Shown here: positions 49,700 to 63,270 of the stretch, in pieces
Layout of the letters: each line of letters begins with the position of its first letter
Numbering within the stretch: the first letter of the stretch is position 1
DNA from: Trichoplax adhaerens
Taxonomy: Eukaryota > Placozoa > Uniplacotomia > Trichoplacea > Trichoplacidae
Length of the DNA: 64,000 bases
Direction: 5' to 3'
Assembly: GCF_000150275.1 (NCBI RefSeq)
Contig: NW_002060944.1
Location: 8,704,159 to 8,768,158 of the forward strand
The notes under the pieces: model-generated
Databases searched by the model: none
Told to the model about the DNA's origin: nothing
Seen by the model: the letters and a program-made list of their open reading frames with translations, nothing else
Made by a program: the position numbers and the translations under genes

Positions 49700-52600
49700 T
49701 CAATCTTCTTTACAAAATTCAGTACTAGTATATTCTTCGGTTAGAGACGAAACAAGAACATTCATGTCATGATCTGCTCCTCCTAAAATTTAATTTTGTG
49801 TATGATAACTCGGCCTCAGAATGTGTGGCATCAAAAGATTACTGTATAGTAAGAGCGTTGTATAGGCTAAATATCCAGGATTTCTAGGGTAATCGAAATA
49901 TTCTATATATTACTAGTGACTTTTTTGGTACATACCTAAGTTCATTGTAGGTCTTTTAAGTGCTAGACATCTAGTCCCAATAAATCTAAAATCATAAAAT
50001 ATTTAATAATGAAGGTGGAAATAAAAGCGTATATAAGTTCAATCTAAGATTACGATATGGATCTACACCAAATTCGGTTTATTAGCAGTATGATTCTACA
50101 TCTCTATAACTTATATACTACGCAGACAAAATTTACTAACCGAATTATACAGAAGAAACAAGAAAATATTCTATGTATATATATATATTAAAAAAATGGA
50201 ATAGATCGCGCGAAATTGAAATTGACTAGTCAATTGATTACCGGTATTGGTTGGCCATTATCGGTAATGTCGATATGACTAGTCAATTTCATTACCGGTA
50301 TTGGCTGGCCATTATCGGTAATGGACTGGCCATTACCGGTAATGGCTGATATTATCGGTAATGGCCAGCCATTAACGGTAATATCATCATTACCGACATT
50401 GGCCGTAACATATATACTATTATTCCAATAATAAATATGCTAGTCGGTAGCAGAGCTTACCTTTTCCTCCATAGTAAAGCGAATACTCCTACAACTGCCA
50501 GGACTCCAACAACACATCCAACAGCAACTCCAATAATTGTGCCATCTGAAATACATTTATGTGAGCAATGCAGTGATTTGAATTTCAGAATGAATATATA
50601 AATTCATAGCAATAAATCTATAATAGTGATGGTTGATTGTTTCTTACTAGTTTGTGTTATAGGACTTTGACAGTTATCGCCACCAAAACCTCCTGAACAG
50701 CTAAGTAATGAATACAAAGTTTACAAAATTCCTATATTTTAATTCCGTCAGATTGTAGGTACTAGGGTAATAAATCAAAATTTGAGGTACAGAGAACGTT
50801 AAACTCTAATGGTAATCTATAATGGAAAGTTTGTATATTTGTAAACGAATCGATAATTGAATAAGGATAAAAGAAACGAATTAGATTATTATTTAGAAAT
50901 ATGAGTAATGATTTCATCGCACCCAGAGTTTAAGGATGGAATGAAGATAAAGTATAATCTTACACTAACACCCGATTTTTTAAACAATTACATTAACATT
51001 CATTACTTCTAAAGTAATTTCCTAAACTATTGCACGGCTTTGTCAAGATTTAACTAGTATGTTAAATGTTGATACAAACTCAAAAATAACGAAAACCGAG
51101 CGTAATATGAATTTGTTAACATTCTTTGGGATACAAATGATAACTAGGTATGGTCCCAAATATCGCTTAAATCTATTTCATCATGGCTGTATGACTGATG
51201 ACTGAGAATAATCTTCAACTTTTCCTTACCTGCAAATTGGTATATTGTTTTGCATGTTACATTGCCCATTATTACTACAATATTCTTCTGAGCAAACAAA
51301 GCCTAGACAGTTGTCAACGAATAGTATATCAGTTCCAAAGATACATTCATGTGTGATATGCACACATATGTAAAGAAGAAATTTCTTAGATACTTCAAAA
51401 CATATCGCTAATATCATAATTAAGTAGCTTCAGTTGTAACTAATTATTCTCCCTACTTATACGACTTGGAACTGAAGATAAGACATGGTTATTAGTAGGA
51501 TCTTTAACACGGCACGAATAAACTCCACTATCACGGATCGATAGCGGGCTAAAAGCTAGGTAAGACGTAATTCTAGATTTCTCTTGGCTGACAATTTCTA
51601 TAATTTTGCTAGTATTTCCTGTTACTAAAGTCGCCTCATCTTTCGTCCAAGTTAAAGAGGGCAGTGGACGTCCTATGGCTTGACACTGTAATCTTGCATA
51701 AGAGCCGACTTTGAATGTACTTGTGTTAGTAGAGATAGATTCTACACCGACTGGAATCACTATAATGTAATAATCATACCGAACGATTATTATCTTTTAC
51801 AATAATATTTAAAATCAAATAGAAAGGGAGTAAAATTATACAAAACTGACTCTCTAATTGAGTTTCGCAATTTTTGCCAATGTACAAAGGACCGCAGCTA
51901 AATATTTTAAAATTGGAATTAAGAGTAAGTTTAACAACATACATGTATTTTAGTTCCTGTCAGAAGTTTCGAAGAGAAAAGTAGCAGTAAGAATGTGATC
52001 ATATCGCTAGAAATTAGCTTATTGCATAGGTGTAGCTTAATGACTACCGGTATTGTATGATACAATATTTTGGGGGCATATAGCTGTACTTGGTATATAT
52101 TATAAATACTAGAATTTAATTTCACATGCGATATTTCTTGTACAAGTACATTTACTGATATTACAATGTAATTCTTTAGTACTAATTCTGGGAATGTATA
52201 ATATTGCACACTATGGGCAAGTACTTAATAGTATCTAATTTAACGCTAATTTTGCATGAAACATCCCGTACATGATACATCGCGCTAATTCTGTACTGTT
52301 ACTCTTTCAGTATACAGTATCGGTATGCAAATAATTTAGAACAATCTTAATTAAAAATTTGAGCTTATGGAACGTGATCCATTGGCCTCATTATATACAA
52401 AATTGTGATAGGCAGCCGCGTAAATACTCGAATGTACATTAATGAGAATTTACTGCAGCTACTAGGTGAGTATGCTAGTGTACATAACTACCATACACTT
52501 TTTTATAGTATAGTTTATCAAATTACGGTACTTCATTTCGCCTTTAAAAGTATCTTTGGAAATTTAATGTACCATGCAAACCCACTTCTTATTTAGTACT

Positions 52601-55600
52601 CAGGTATGGCGTATTCATTGAAATAATACCGTAGTTTTATTTGTGTGTATTAATTATCGTCAATTAGAAATTTCTAACATTATTGAAGTAATAATATTTA
52701 TAATTTGCATCGTCAGTAGAACAGTGTTTGTCAAACCTATTTACCGGCTTGCGTAGGATTAGAAAGGTAAAGTATTTACCTGCATTTAGGTTCAGAACTT
52801 TCTTGATTACATCGGCCTTGCGAATTGCAAAACGCAGGAGAACAAGAGAACTCTACACATATGCACATTAGTCTCAATAGCGTTTAGAGTATAGATTACA
52901 TTTAATACTATAGTTATATCGTATGGAAGTATAGAGAACGTTTACGTATACTCTTACAACTTAAAGCATCTTAAAATAAGTATTACTTACGTATATTCAC
53001 AGCAGTGCTAGTTATATGTTTCATGTGCACATTATCGATGACTTGACAATTATAAGAACCAGCATCGGTTAGTTGAAGATTTGAGATAGACAGAATCATA
53101 ATACTAGTATCATTGGAATCAAGTGGGACTAGAGACATTTTAATACGACTTCCTAATAAAATTCGTTTGCCGTTCTGGAACCAAATAAATGTAGGCCTTG
53201 GTCGAGCTCGAGCCTCACATTGTAAGCCTGCATAACTTCCAATCAAAAATTGAGTAGCATTTGCCTTTACAGTTACAAGGTCTAGAGGAAGATCTACAGA
53301 TGAATAAAAAAACAACGGTTTCCTGTATTAGCTTTAATTTATCCGTAACATTTTCAGTCTGCTGAAGAGCACCAAACGTAAAATATTGATAATTATAATT
53401 TAAAAGTATTAAAATATATAACACTTTCTATTTTATTAAGTCAATCATGGGTAGATATCAAATACTAAACAGTGAAGCCAAGTTTTGTAATATATTAACA
53501 GATCAGCATAAATTTTTCAAGTGTAGCTAAAAAACATTTCCTATGATCGTTTAATCTAATGGTTATTAAAAATTTTACTTTTAGAAAACTTAACATAGGT
53601 GGGATGTAAGCAATCATCCATAAACACTTACATATATTAGCTTTTTGACTGTAAATAATAAGAATGTATGCGTAATTTTGGTTATCATTATCAAATTTTA
53701 ATATTAAATGTTAGGTTTCTTGCTTACTGCCTATAACATACAAGTATATCGTTGTTGTATTTTATATGTATCAGTCAAGTATGTATCCTGGTCATAAGAC
53801 AATACTGAAATATGCAAAAGTATTCTTTTAAAGCTACAAGATTGTTTTTTTGATTGTTAGAGCGTCGAATGATTATATGTCGTTCTAGTATCAAAAACTG
53901 CTCTGTCGCTATGTAATCAGTAGTAAGTAAAAAGATAAGCTTTACTAATTGCATATCACCATGCCTGGTAATATGGTATCACATCGATTTCCAGCAATTC
54001 CAAAGTTGCACCTATAAATATTATATAAGTGATGTTAATGATGATATTTGCATAACGTAACCATTGAATGCCTAAACTGATGAGAGCGAAAATAGTATTC
54101 ATGATAATATAATATATAAAATATTTCATGCTGATGAGTAAACTTGTTTTACCTGCATTGTAATAAATCGCTGCCAGCGATCTGACTACATGTTCCATTA
54201 CCATTGCAGAATTCTGGAGAGCAGGATATTCCTAAATTAATTATAACCATAAATTTGAAAGGCGCAATCTAAGTTCACAACATAGTAATAAAAGTCTATC
54301 TTTGCTTGAAGTGAAGATTATTTGTAGTATCCTTATCAGAAGGTAACACAAGAAAATGTAAGAAATACAAATGGACACTTATGACTTACTTAAAGCATAT
54401 ACCCGACTCTGAACAATTATCGCGGAATTCTTATAATTTCCAACACATCTATAGTCTCCATTGTTATCAATTGTTAAAATACTTATGACTAAGATTGACT
54501 GTATTGTAGTAGGGGTGGAAAATCCTTCTTTGTATATGATGTTGATATTGCCACCACCGCCAATGGGTACTCCGTTTTTAGTCCATATCAGTGTCGAAAT
54601 GGGACGCGATTTGGCCTGACAAGTTAGAGCAATGTAAGAACCAAAGGTATGCAAGGAAGTATTACTCTGTAATGTCACGTTGGTTAATGGAATGTCTGAA
54701 AAAGGTCAAAAATAGGTATTCATACAACACCATTAATCATACTTCTAACTTTATTTATGCAGCTTTTTAAGATTTAGCGAAGAAAAATACTATCGTTATG
54801 ACCATTTGAACTGGTTGGCATTACGTTATTTCTAAATTATAGCTAGCATACGATATTAAAATTATCGGTTGCAGCAGGCATCTGATTCAATAAGCTCACC
54901 CGATAGATTAGTTTCGCAGAAGACACCAGTGTGAAAGGGTCTACAACTATAGATTGATTATAAGGTTAAAATTGTATGTAGAATTAGTAAACTCACACAC
55001 TATGCCGTATGTGGTAAGCAAAAATTTAGTTAGCTGCTAAGGAATAAGTTGAAATTATGCTATGCACATTTTACTGATAATATGTCTATCAAAATTAAAA
55101 GTTCTGGCTGATACTTCTTTAGAATGAATTCGTAGATTACAATAAATTAAATTATCATTTATACTGCTGGCTTTGTAAAGGTATTTCTACTTGCCTACAG
55201 ACAGGAACCGCATTTATGATATTACACTTTCCATTGTCATTACATTGGAGAGGAGAGCAAGGGATGCCTGTAAGATAATGATTAATTTAAAATGTCTAAT
55301 AGATTATCTATGAAAAAGATAGCGTATATAGAATATCATGAATTTATTGGTTGTAATTTTTCTACAATTATAACAAGACTTAAAAAGACGTAATAAGAAG
55401 TTCAAGCTACAGTTAAAAATATATATGCTTAGTATTGGCTATTGCTAATCGATTTTTAGTCATATCGGTGATCGAGCTAACGAATTCAGCCACGTCACTA
55501 TTAGCTATCCATACTGGAAGATATAAATTAAATTTTATGAAGCTGTAGCATAGATAAAATTAAGATATGCGAAGAAATCCGTCATTAATACAACTGCCAC

Positions 55601-58600
55601 AGCCAAAAGAATGGTATATCACTTATGTTTGTATAAATATATTGTGACACTGTAATTCATGTTATAAACTATCAAAAATTAGGTTTCAAAATTTGATTTT
55701 TATAATATTATAAATATACTATTAACTAGATCACGGCAGATTTTTAAATTTAAGTTGGTAAAAAAATGAGACATTTCGTGCGTTTAAATATACCATACCT
55801 ATGATTAAAAACTTACTAATATTAATGATGTTACTTTTAACTACTTTGCCGGTAGATGGCTGCGTTGCGGAACAGCTATAGGCTCCAGTGTCCTTGGGTG
55901 ATTGTAATATGAAGGACAATGATGATTTAACTTGATAATATTCTTTGCCTTGTATCGAAATGACGGAATATTTATTCCCAACGGCTATTAGGATATTATT
56001 TTTACTCCAGCTAATAGATGATAGAGGATAAGAAGGAGCTTCACAGTCTAATCTAACATACTGGCCAACTTTATATGTCGTGATGTCGGATCTTACAACC
56101 ACGAATCTGAGTGGTATACCTGTAGTTAAATTGTTGTTATCAGACAAATTTATTAAACAGTGGGATGCAGTAATGGTTTCAGCTAATTAGAGTAGTTATG
56201 TATACAGATATCGTTGCTTGCTACTTTGTTGTAATGTGCCGAATCAATAAAGAAAGTATATAATAATAGAATTGAAAGGGTAATGAGGGAAATGGAGCCA
56301 CTAAAAGATGGAATTATACGATAATAATCACTTACTGGATATTGTCTATATCCAACAGTAAGAGAATACTTACTTGGCATAATTGACTCGCAATAATGTC
56401 CAGTGAATCCAGATTTGCAATGACTAAAAATTAAGTCGTCAAGAAGATTCGTAATTAATTCGTAAATTTACACGAAGGAAAATAAATTATTTGTGCAAAT
56501 ACCTGCATGATGGTGAACCGTTGACCATAGAGCAATACCCATGATTACTGCAAAATTCTGGTGAGCAAGTAAATTCTGAAGTAGAATCAGATTAGTACAT
56601 TTAGAGTTTGACCATTAGTTTAAATTAGTATAGGTATTAAAAATTGGATTATTTATGGACATAGAACGCAAGTCCTCTGATTATTCCATAGTCTATCAGC
56701 CAGTGAGTAGTATATCATCCATTACTTTATACTTGTAGTATCTGAATCCATATAAGTGATAATACGATAGAATACAGCTCATGTGTGTACTTGTAAGTTT
56801 AATTTTTAAGTCTTATTATATTCAGTTAAATGTAACGGAAACTATTTAATGTCTTTAGATTGTTATAATTTTTAAAGAAATAATACTTACGAATTGTGAC
56901 TGAGTTACTTCGCACAATCTTGCCCTTTGAATCCATACCATTGCATCTATAGACACCGATATTTTCATGAACGACAGGATTGAAGTGTAGCGCAGATTCA
57001 GCAATGAATTCTGACATGCTACTTGTTCCGAAATTGATATTATCATCGGCGGATATTGGAATACCATTTTTTGTCCACGATATTTTTGCTAATGGGTATG
57101 CGTATGCCATACATTGTAAAGATAGTTGCTGCCCAATAAGGTGAGTAGTAGCATTGGCTTTTAAGGTTATCTGTGATAAAGCAATATCTGTAAAATGAAG
57201 AATATGGAATAAAATAAATCAAGATGGAGAATGACTGTTCTGATACAAGTGGTAACAGCTGCCGTACTTAAATAACGAAAATCGAATGTAGAACATGCAT
57301 CCAGGGAATAGCAACAATGTATCAAATTAAGCTTTGATCTTACGGATTAGTTTTAAAGAAAATCTTTTAATTTTACAGCTGTTATTTTGATGCTTTACCT
57401 CTAACACATTCATTCCCATTCCAATATCCTGAATCACACAAGCAAGTAAAGGTTACCACAGGCTGAAGTATGTCAATGCATGTCGCTCCATAACTTCCAC
57501 AGGGCGAACTGAGACATGCGCTAACGTCTAATCATGCGAGAAAATTAGTTGTTTAAAATACTGAAACTTACAAAACGTGGAAGATATTAGTAAACTTATT
57601 CGTAGCAATTATTCTCAACAATCGATTTCCTAAATTGTATATTAAGATGTTGATACTCTGACATTATGATTGTTGAAATTTTGTCTAATGTAACTGCTGC
57701 CTTTGTATAGTTTTTTGTTCATAATGAGCAATCTAGTTTAAACGAAATGTGCATACATTGACTTATGTTTAATGTTCAAGTAAATTTGGTTATTTTGTTT
57801 CAATAGAAATTAACCTAATTACTGGTACAGTCCTTACAAGATGGGCTTAACTCGATATTATTTATTATACCACTTTTTGACTTTGAAATGTCCAAACTAT
57901 TTTACTGATTACCGCAACTACAGATTTTATCCGTACTTGAAAATTATTTATTTATTATCCTATATAAATTAATTTTTGATGGTTAGCCATGATATTATGC
58001 TAGTAAATGCAAATAAATACACTTTTAATAATTGTTAATAAATACGAATTTACTTACCGGTGTGGCATATATAACTATTCAATTATTCGGTTGCATAAGA
58101 ATAAAAGAGATTAGTATGATTTGCGAAAGAGAGGTAATTTTACTAAGTTTAATTAGAAATCCTAACGTTTCAATTTTTATTTGCATAGTATAATCAATTA
58201 AATTTAAAAAAACGAAGATCATTTACTTGGAAGGGAGCTGCGTATTACCATTAATGCTTGCATCTAGAGGTTGATCTATACATTTGAAGTCATATGGAGT
58301 CATTATAAAATAATTAAAATTTGTCGATTGAGCAATGTATCATACTGCTAGTATGTCGTCCGAAAATGTATTTTTTATCACAACTTACCGATACAGAATG
58401 CTTGAGCACTCATGGTGGCAGAACATTGCGATAGATCATTGGTAGTATTACTTTGTGGGCAATTAGCAAGATTAGGCTCGTTACCCAAGCAATCGATTTT
58501 TCCAATAATTGTTGGCATATTACTCGTGCCGCAACATTGGCTACGTAACTGCGTGTCAGCGAATCCAAGTTGACGACATGCTACTTGAGCATCTTGGAAA

Positions 58601-61600
58601 TGCCAAAAGTTAGTACATATCTTACCCCAAACTTGGCCGTTATAAATTTCAACTTGGCCTTGATTATACGATGTAGAACTTGTTAAGCGGATTCCTATCA
58701 CGGTAGAATCTAAGTATGGATAGGATATTAATCCTTTGTATTACATCAAAACCTCGCAATAGTTTTCTATTTATGCCTAACAGTATTAAATAGTCAAGCT
58801 TTCATAGTAATATGGCATGTGTTATAATGACGATGGTTGCACCCAGTAAGAATATATTAATTGAAGTCATAAATTTAATTTTAATTATTCACAATTATCA
58901 AAGTGTGATGCTTTACTTCAGGATAATATCTATGGAATTGGTAATGCCGTTGTAAGTAATATGTTTCATATATATGTGATCTATATTAATATACCACACC
59001 TTTATTTCTAAACTTTTGATTTGTCGAAATACTTACAAAATAGGCAATTATATCCGCTGTAACCGACTGGACATTCACATGTATAATATCCGAGAAACTC
59101 TTTGCAGACAGCTAGTCCTCCGGCCATGGATTGACAAGGATTACTGGCGCATTCATCAATGTCTGGTAAGATCCAATATAAACAAAACCTTGTAGGATTA
59201 ATTTGTTTTATGCGCTTTACAATTACGGTATTAGAACGGTTAACGAAGTTGAATAAAATATATCAATTTGTTACTTTATTGACGACAAAATATACATATG
59301 CTCAAGTAAGGCAGTTTCGTGAAAGATAGCGCTAATAGGTTAGATTTGTAGAAGAACTAATTTATATGCACGTACATAGTGATGTTAATAAGAAATTAAA
59401 TTTTCGTCATGTTATTTCTGAGACATTTTTTCGCATAGCACTTCTATAGTAGTAAAGTACAATCTTGTATAGTATACTGTATCATATTAACGTTTCTGGC
59501 TTTAGTTACCGATTTCACAATTTTTGCCAGTATATCCCTTATTGCACTGGCAGATATACTCGTGGTCTTGTGCAAGTGCTACGCAAGTACCTCGGTTATT
59601 ACAGGTTCCATTTTTGATATCGCAATAATGACCTATGTTTGAAAATTGAATAAAATAAAGCGTTTGATATCTAAACGAGTAATCATTATAAGATAATCAC
59701 ATCGATTTAAATGGCTTTTGAATGCTCACTACTGCATCTAATGGTTGCATCCATGCTGTGTGTGCAAGTTGCGTTGACAGGTATATTTCGAAGGCAATCT
59801 AATGGCGAAGCTTCATCACCGTTACAGTTTAAGCTGTCAAAAAGGATTTTTCCATTACCACTACCATAGATAGTAGATGAATAGATAGTGGTTGCATTAC
59901 CGAAACCAGCTGCTCTGCATATGACTGTTGCATCAACTAGATCAAGACCAATATTGCATACTGTGCCCCAAACGCCATTTTGGTAAATTTCCACAAAACC
60001 TATTCCAGCGAATTTGCTACTGCCATTTATTCGAATTGCCCCATTTGATACTGCTACAAATTGGCAATTATCACCATAGTATCCATTGGGACATTGACAA
60101 TAGTAAGATTCTCCTTTTGAAGCAGTAAAGCATGTTGCATTACTAGGGCATAAATTTGCAGAGCACCAATTACCTTCGCATTCCACACCAGCTTCCTCAT
60201 CACTGATGCAATTATGATATCCCCATCGTCTATGTTGACAATTGGATAGAAAACTTTCATTACCAACACATTTGACATCATCTAGCCAATATTTGGTTAT
60301 GTTTGAATTATATCTTGAGCAGCAGTAGTACTTGCGGACTTTAGTAAATCCAAGCTGTCTGCATGCAACATCAGCTGCTTTCAGATCGAAATAGTCGTCG
60401 CAAACGGAGCCCCAGGTACCATTGTAAAAGATTGCTAAGTTTCCAGTATACTTGTTGGGTCCACCGATTAATTTTAGCGGCTTTCCATGAATTACTACAG
60501 TAATTTTATTAAACAATTAGCAGGGAATTTTTTACGCGGGAGCACTGCGTAGTGATAAACTAAAATAATTAACTAACTGCATGAAAGTTCAAGTCGTTAT
60601 TTATATGCTTACGTTAAATTGCATTTACCTGTTTCGCAATGTTTACCGGTGTGTTCAGGTTCACAATTACATTGATAAGTTGTGGGTGATTTTGTAGTAC
60701 ATGTGCCTCTTGGACATGGAGATGAGTAACATGGATCATCTAGAATCGAAGGTTGTGGCGGAGTACAGACTCCGTCAATTAATTGTAGCATTAGCCTTAG
60801 TAATTAGTAATTAAGATTATATTAATTGTTAATAACATTTATTTATTGGGTATGGGATAATTGTAACATTATTAGTAGTCTAGTTATACTTGTTGTAGAC
60901 TCTGTGCAGAGTAGTGTATTTACAGAAATGATAACTAATACTAATTTCTGTTGCTTTGTGCTGAGCCTTTGATTGTTAATTGGCTCTTAATTAGTTCATA
61001 ACTCATTAGTGTTGTTTACGCCGTCTGCCATACTAAACCATATAGACAATCGGCTATACAAAAGCTGTATACTTTTAGAGTTGTTTACCTAAGCTGTGCA
61101 CCGAGTGCAACCGGGCTAGGGTATATAAAGCCCAGCGCTCTCACTAGCAGTACAGTTGTCGATTGATCGTGTAGTTAGAGTAGTCTTGGATGGCAAGATT
61201 ACCTTGGTTCAATAAACTATTTTAAAAGCCTGAGACTAGTCTACACTTAGCCCGTTAGGGCATACTTGGCTGTTATAGCCTTAGTATTCGTACAGCTTCA
61301 AAGGCCCAGGTTTCCTTGTCGTGGGCTGATCACGACAAAGGTGCATTGGAGTGATTAATTTGTAATTTTTTTTAAGGTAATAAATAAATCAATCTAAATC
61401 AACGCAACATACCGGCACATTGAATTCCGACCAGACTAAAGTAGTCGCAAGATGGAGAGATCTTTGTATTTAGTTTACAGTCTAAGATGGAAGTTTCATT
61501 TCCGGAGCATAGAATACCAGCTGTAAATGAAAATGTGATAGCATATACCGACGATAAGATGGCTTGAAATTACAACTAAGATAATCTAGCCGTAGTAGTA

Positions 61601-63270
61601 GATTTTACTTGACATCTAAATTAGTTCCGATGATGTTGTGATCTACATCTACTGTATAAATATTTTTGTGAAAGAATCTATTGCTACCATTTCCTTTCTA
61701 ACAACGTTCAATTACTTCTCTATTCTCGAAACATCGCTCGTGTTCATTTTACAGCTAATAATTTCATGATAGAATGATTACTATATCTTTCATTATTACT
61801 ACGCTATTGCTTTGAGATAGGAAATTGTTTTACTAATTCTAGCAAACAGAATAAATTTGATCGGATCCATAGAAGCGAGATATTACAGGTCATGAAATGT
61901 ATAGCACAGGTAGTAAAAGTCATTCCTATTGATTCTAATATAGTATGTTAAGTAAATATACTATAAATTATGATCTTATGATGGCAATTTTATTATAAAA
62001 ACGTTGGCGAAGTTTATCCCATCTTAAAACGTTAATAAATTGCTAATTCATAAAATAGCTAAATAAAAGAATATACTTGCATCTCTAACTTACAATAGAA
62101 TATTTTTCCTGTGACATGACCATAGAAGCTCCTCTGGTAGCGATTTGCCATATAAGGATAATTTAGCTTCGAACAAATAAGCGAAGCAGCCGCGTTATTG
62201 AAGGTATTTTGATCACAGACACTGCCCCAAGTTCCATTGTGATATATTTGCAGCGTTCCTGCCATTACATTATTGCCTTGAGAAGATGTAAGCCTAACAT
62301 CGCCTTCAGTCGCTCCTAAGTAAGCATAATGCTAGCTATTATTATACGCGTAAGTGCGCTCACGATACTTTATCGCAATGTTCTAATTATGATGCTAACT
62401 AGCGTATAATATATGGCTACTACGAATAATTTCAAGTTCTTTTACAGTTCTAACTAACTTTCTGTACAAAATCTTCCATGAAATCCTGGAGGACAATAGC
62501 AACTATATCCGTAAGGATGATCCAAACATGTGGCAGAATTACCACAAGGGTTATTATTGCATTCAATTTCTGTAATTTAAAAAGCAATGACATGTAATTA
62601 TCGGTTATATTATAAACATTGAAGTCTATAGTGGCTTAGAAAATTTAATGTTTACAATGCAATATTATGAAATCTTCTTATCACAACGTTAATTAATCAC
62701 GATCATCAGCACCTACTTATATAAGAACTAAGATTTGAGATCTACTGTAAAAATACTAAATTTATGCATCTACAACTTTTTAGCGGATATCAATCTAAAA
62801 TTAATTGATATATTTACGAATAATGAATTGAGTAGTCTCTAAATAAAATATCTTTAGAGGTTATTTTCATGCCAAACTACTGTACTTCAAAAAAGCTTAG
62901 CAGGTTTTATTACAGTGAAGAAAGATAGTGTGATCACGATAGGATCTTATAATTACTTAAATAAAGTTTCATACTATTTTTTAGAAATATTTTCAAATGG
63001 ATAGCAATCAACTCCCCAAATTTTATAATTGAAATTAATACACGTGACCAGCAATACTGCATAGTATATTGTTGTTCTGCAGCTATTTTTTTATTGGCTC
63101 ATCCTAATATATCATAAATTTAAATAATTTATATTTAAAAAGAAGCTTACTTGATGAACAATCTTGGCCAGTGTAGCCAACGATGCAGACACAAGAATAA
63201 ACGTTTATGTCGCCATTTACTAAAGTGCACTTTCCCCTTGAACTACAAGGGTTGTTTGAGCAAGCATCCG
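49700..63270 (-). CDS. SRCR/EGF/Ig-domain type I transmembrane receptor (5' end outside window)
   Basis: Large cell-surface receptor, probably for adhesion or recognition; the 5' part is missing. Exons in transcript order: EGF 63270-63151; EGF 62569-62459; SRCR 62315-62094 and 61520-61413; EGF 60739-60629; SRCR-EGF-SRCR in one exon 60494-59730; EGF 59632-59510; EGF (DIDEC type) 59162-59037; SRCR 58709-58389; EGF 57527-57399. Five Ig plus split-EGF modules follow: 57187-56891, 56575-56503, 56423-56374; 56119-55817, 55267-55195, 54946-54900; 54695-54390, 54231-54153, 54011-53965; 53293-52991, 52852-52780, 51897-51851; 51759-51457, 51302-51230, 50700-50648. Membrane exon 50545-50461; tail exons 49985-49936 and 49782-49700 (stop). 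Extracellular exons are phase 1, except inside split EGFs and the SRCR pair. Two mini-exons, 58263-58227 and 58074-58058, may fit in phase after 58389. Two introns appear to start with GC (after 55195 and 53965). The tail, about 45 residues, contains [10 protein letters not shown]. Confidence 0.88.
50224..50413. repeat. Palindromic ATTACCGGTAAT cluster in a receptor intron
   Basis: Two tandem units of about 53 nt start with GACTAGTCAATT (50224 and about 50277). Each has ATTACCGGTATTGG, then GGCCATTATCGGTAATG. They are followed by CATTACCGGTAATGGC, TATTATCGGTAATGGCC and ATTAACGGTAAT, and finally by the dispersed ATTACCGACATTGGCCGTAA block also found at 17.7 kb. Most elements are self-complementary or pair with each other. 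The cluster lies in the intron just 3' of the membrane exon. Confidence 0.8.
50648..57187 (-). repeat. Five tandem Ig + split-EGF exon sets
   Basis: Within the receptor gene a three-exon set is repeated five times. It consists of an Ig exon of 297-306 nt (phase 1 to 1), an EGF exon of 73 nt (79 in module 3; phase 1 to 2, ending at a Cys-Arg junction) and an EGF tail exon of 47-53 nt (phase 2 to 1). Constant sizes and phases show that the unit spread by tandem duplication. The Ig exons have diverged strongly from each other. Confidence 0.9.
60860..61345 (+). mobile_element. Possible LTR-like insertion in a receptor intron
   Basis: This intron segment is clearly richer in G and C than its surroundings. 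It has the order expected of an LTR read on the plus strand: a TATATAAAG box at 61122-61130, then an AATAAA signal at 61211-61216 about 90 nt on, and a TGTTGT-like start near 60891 with a possible CACGACA end near 61337. I could not find a target-site duplication or a second copy, so its ends and nature are unproven. It is antisense to the receptor gene. No open reading frame. Confidence 0.35.

Noticed and set aside
58058-58263. Two mini-exons (37 and 17 nt) in the receptor gene
   Set aside because: They have good splice ends and keep phase, but the flanking exons also join directly in phase and the encoded residues match no domain. Mentioned only as optional.
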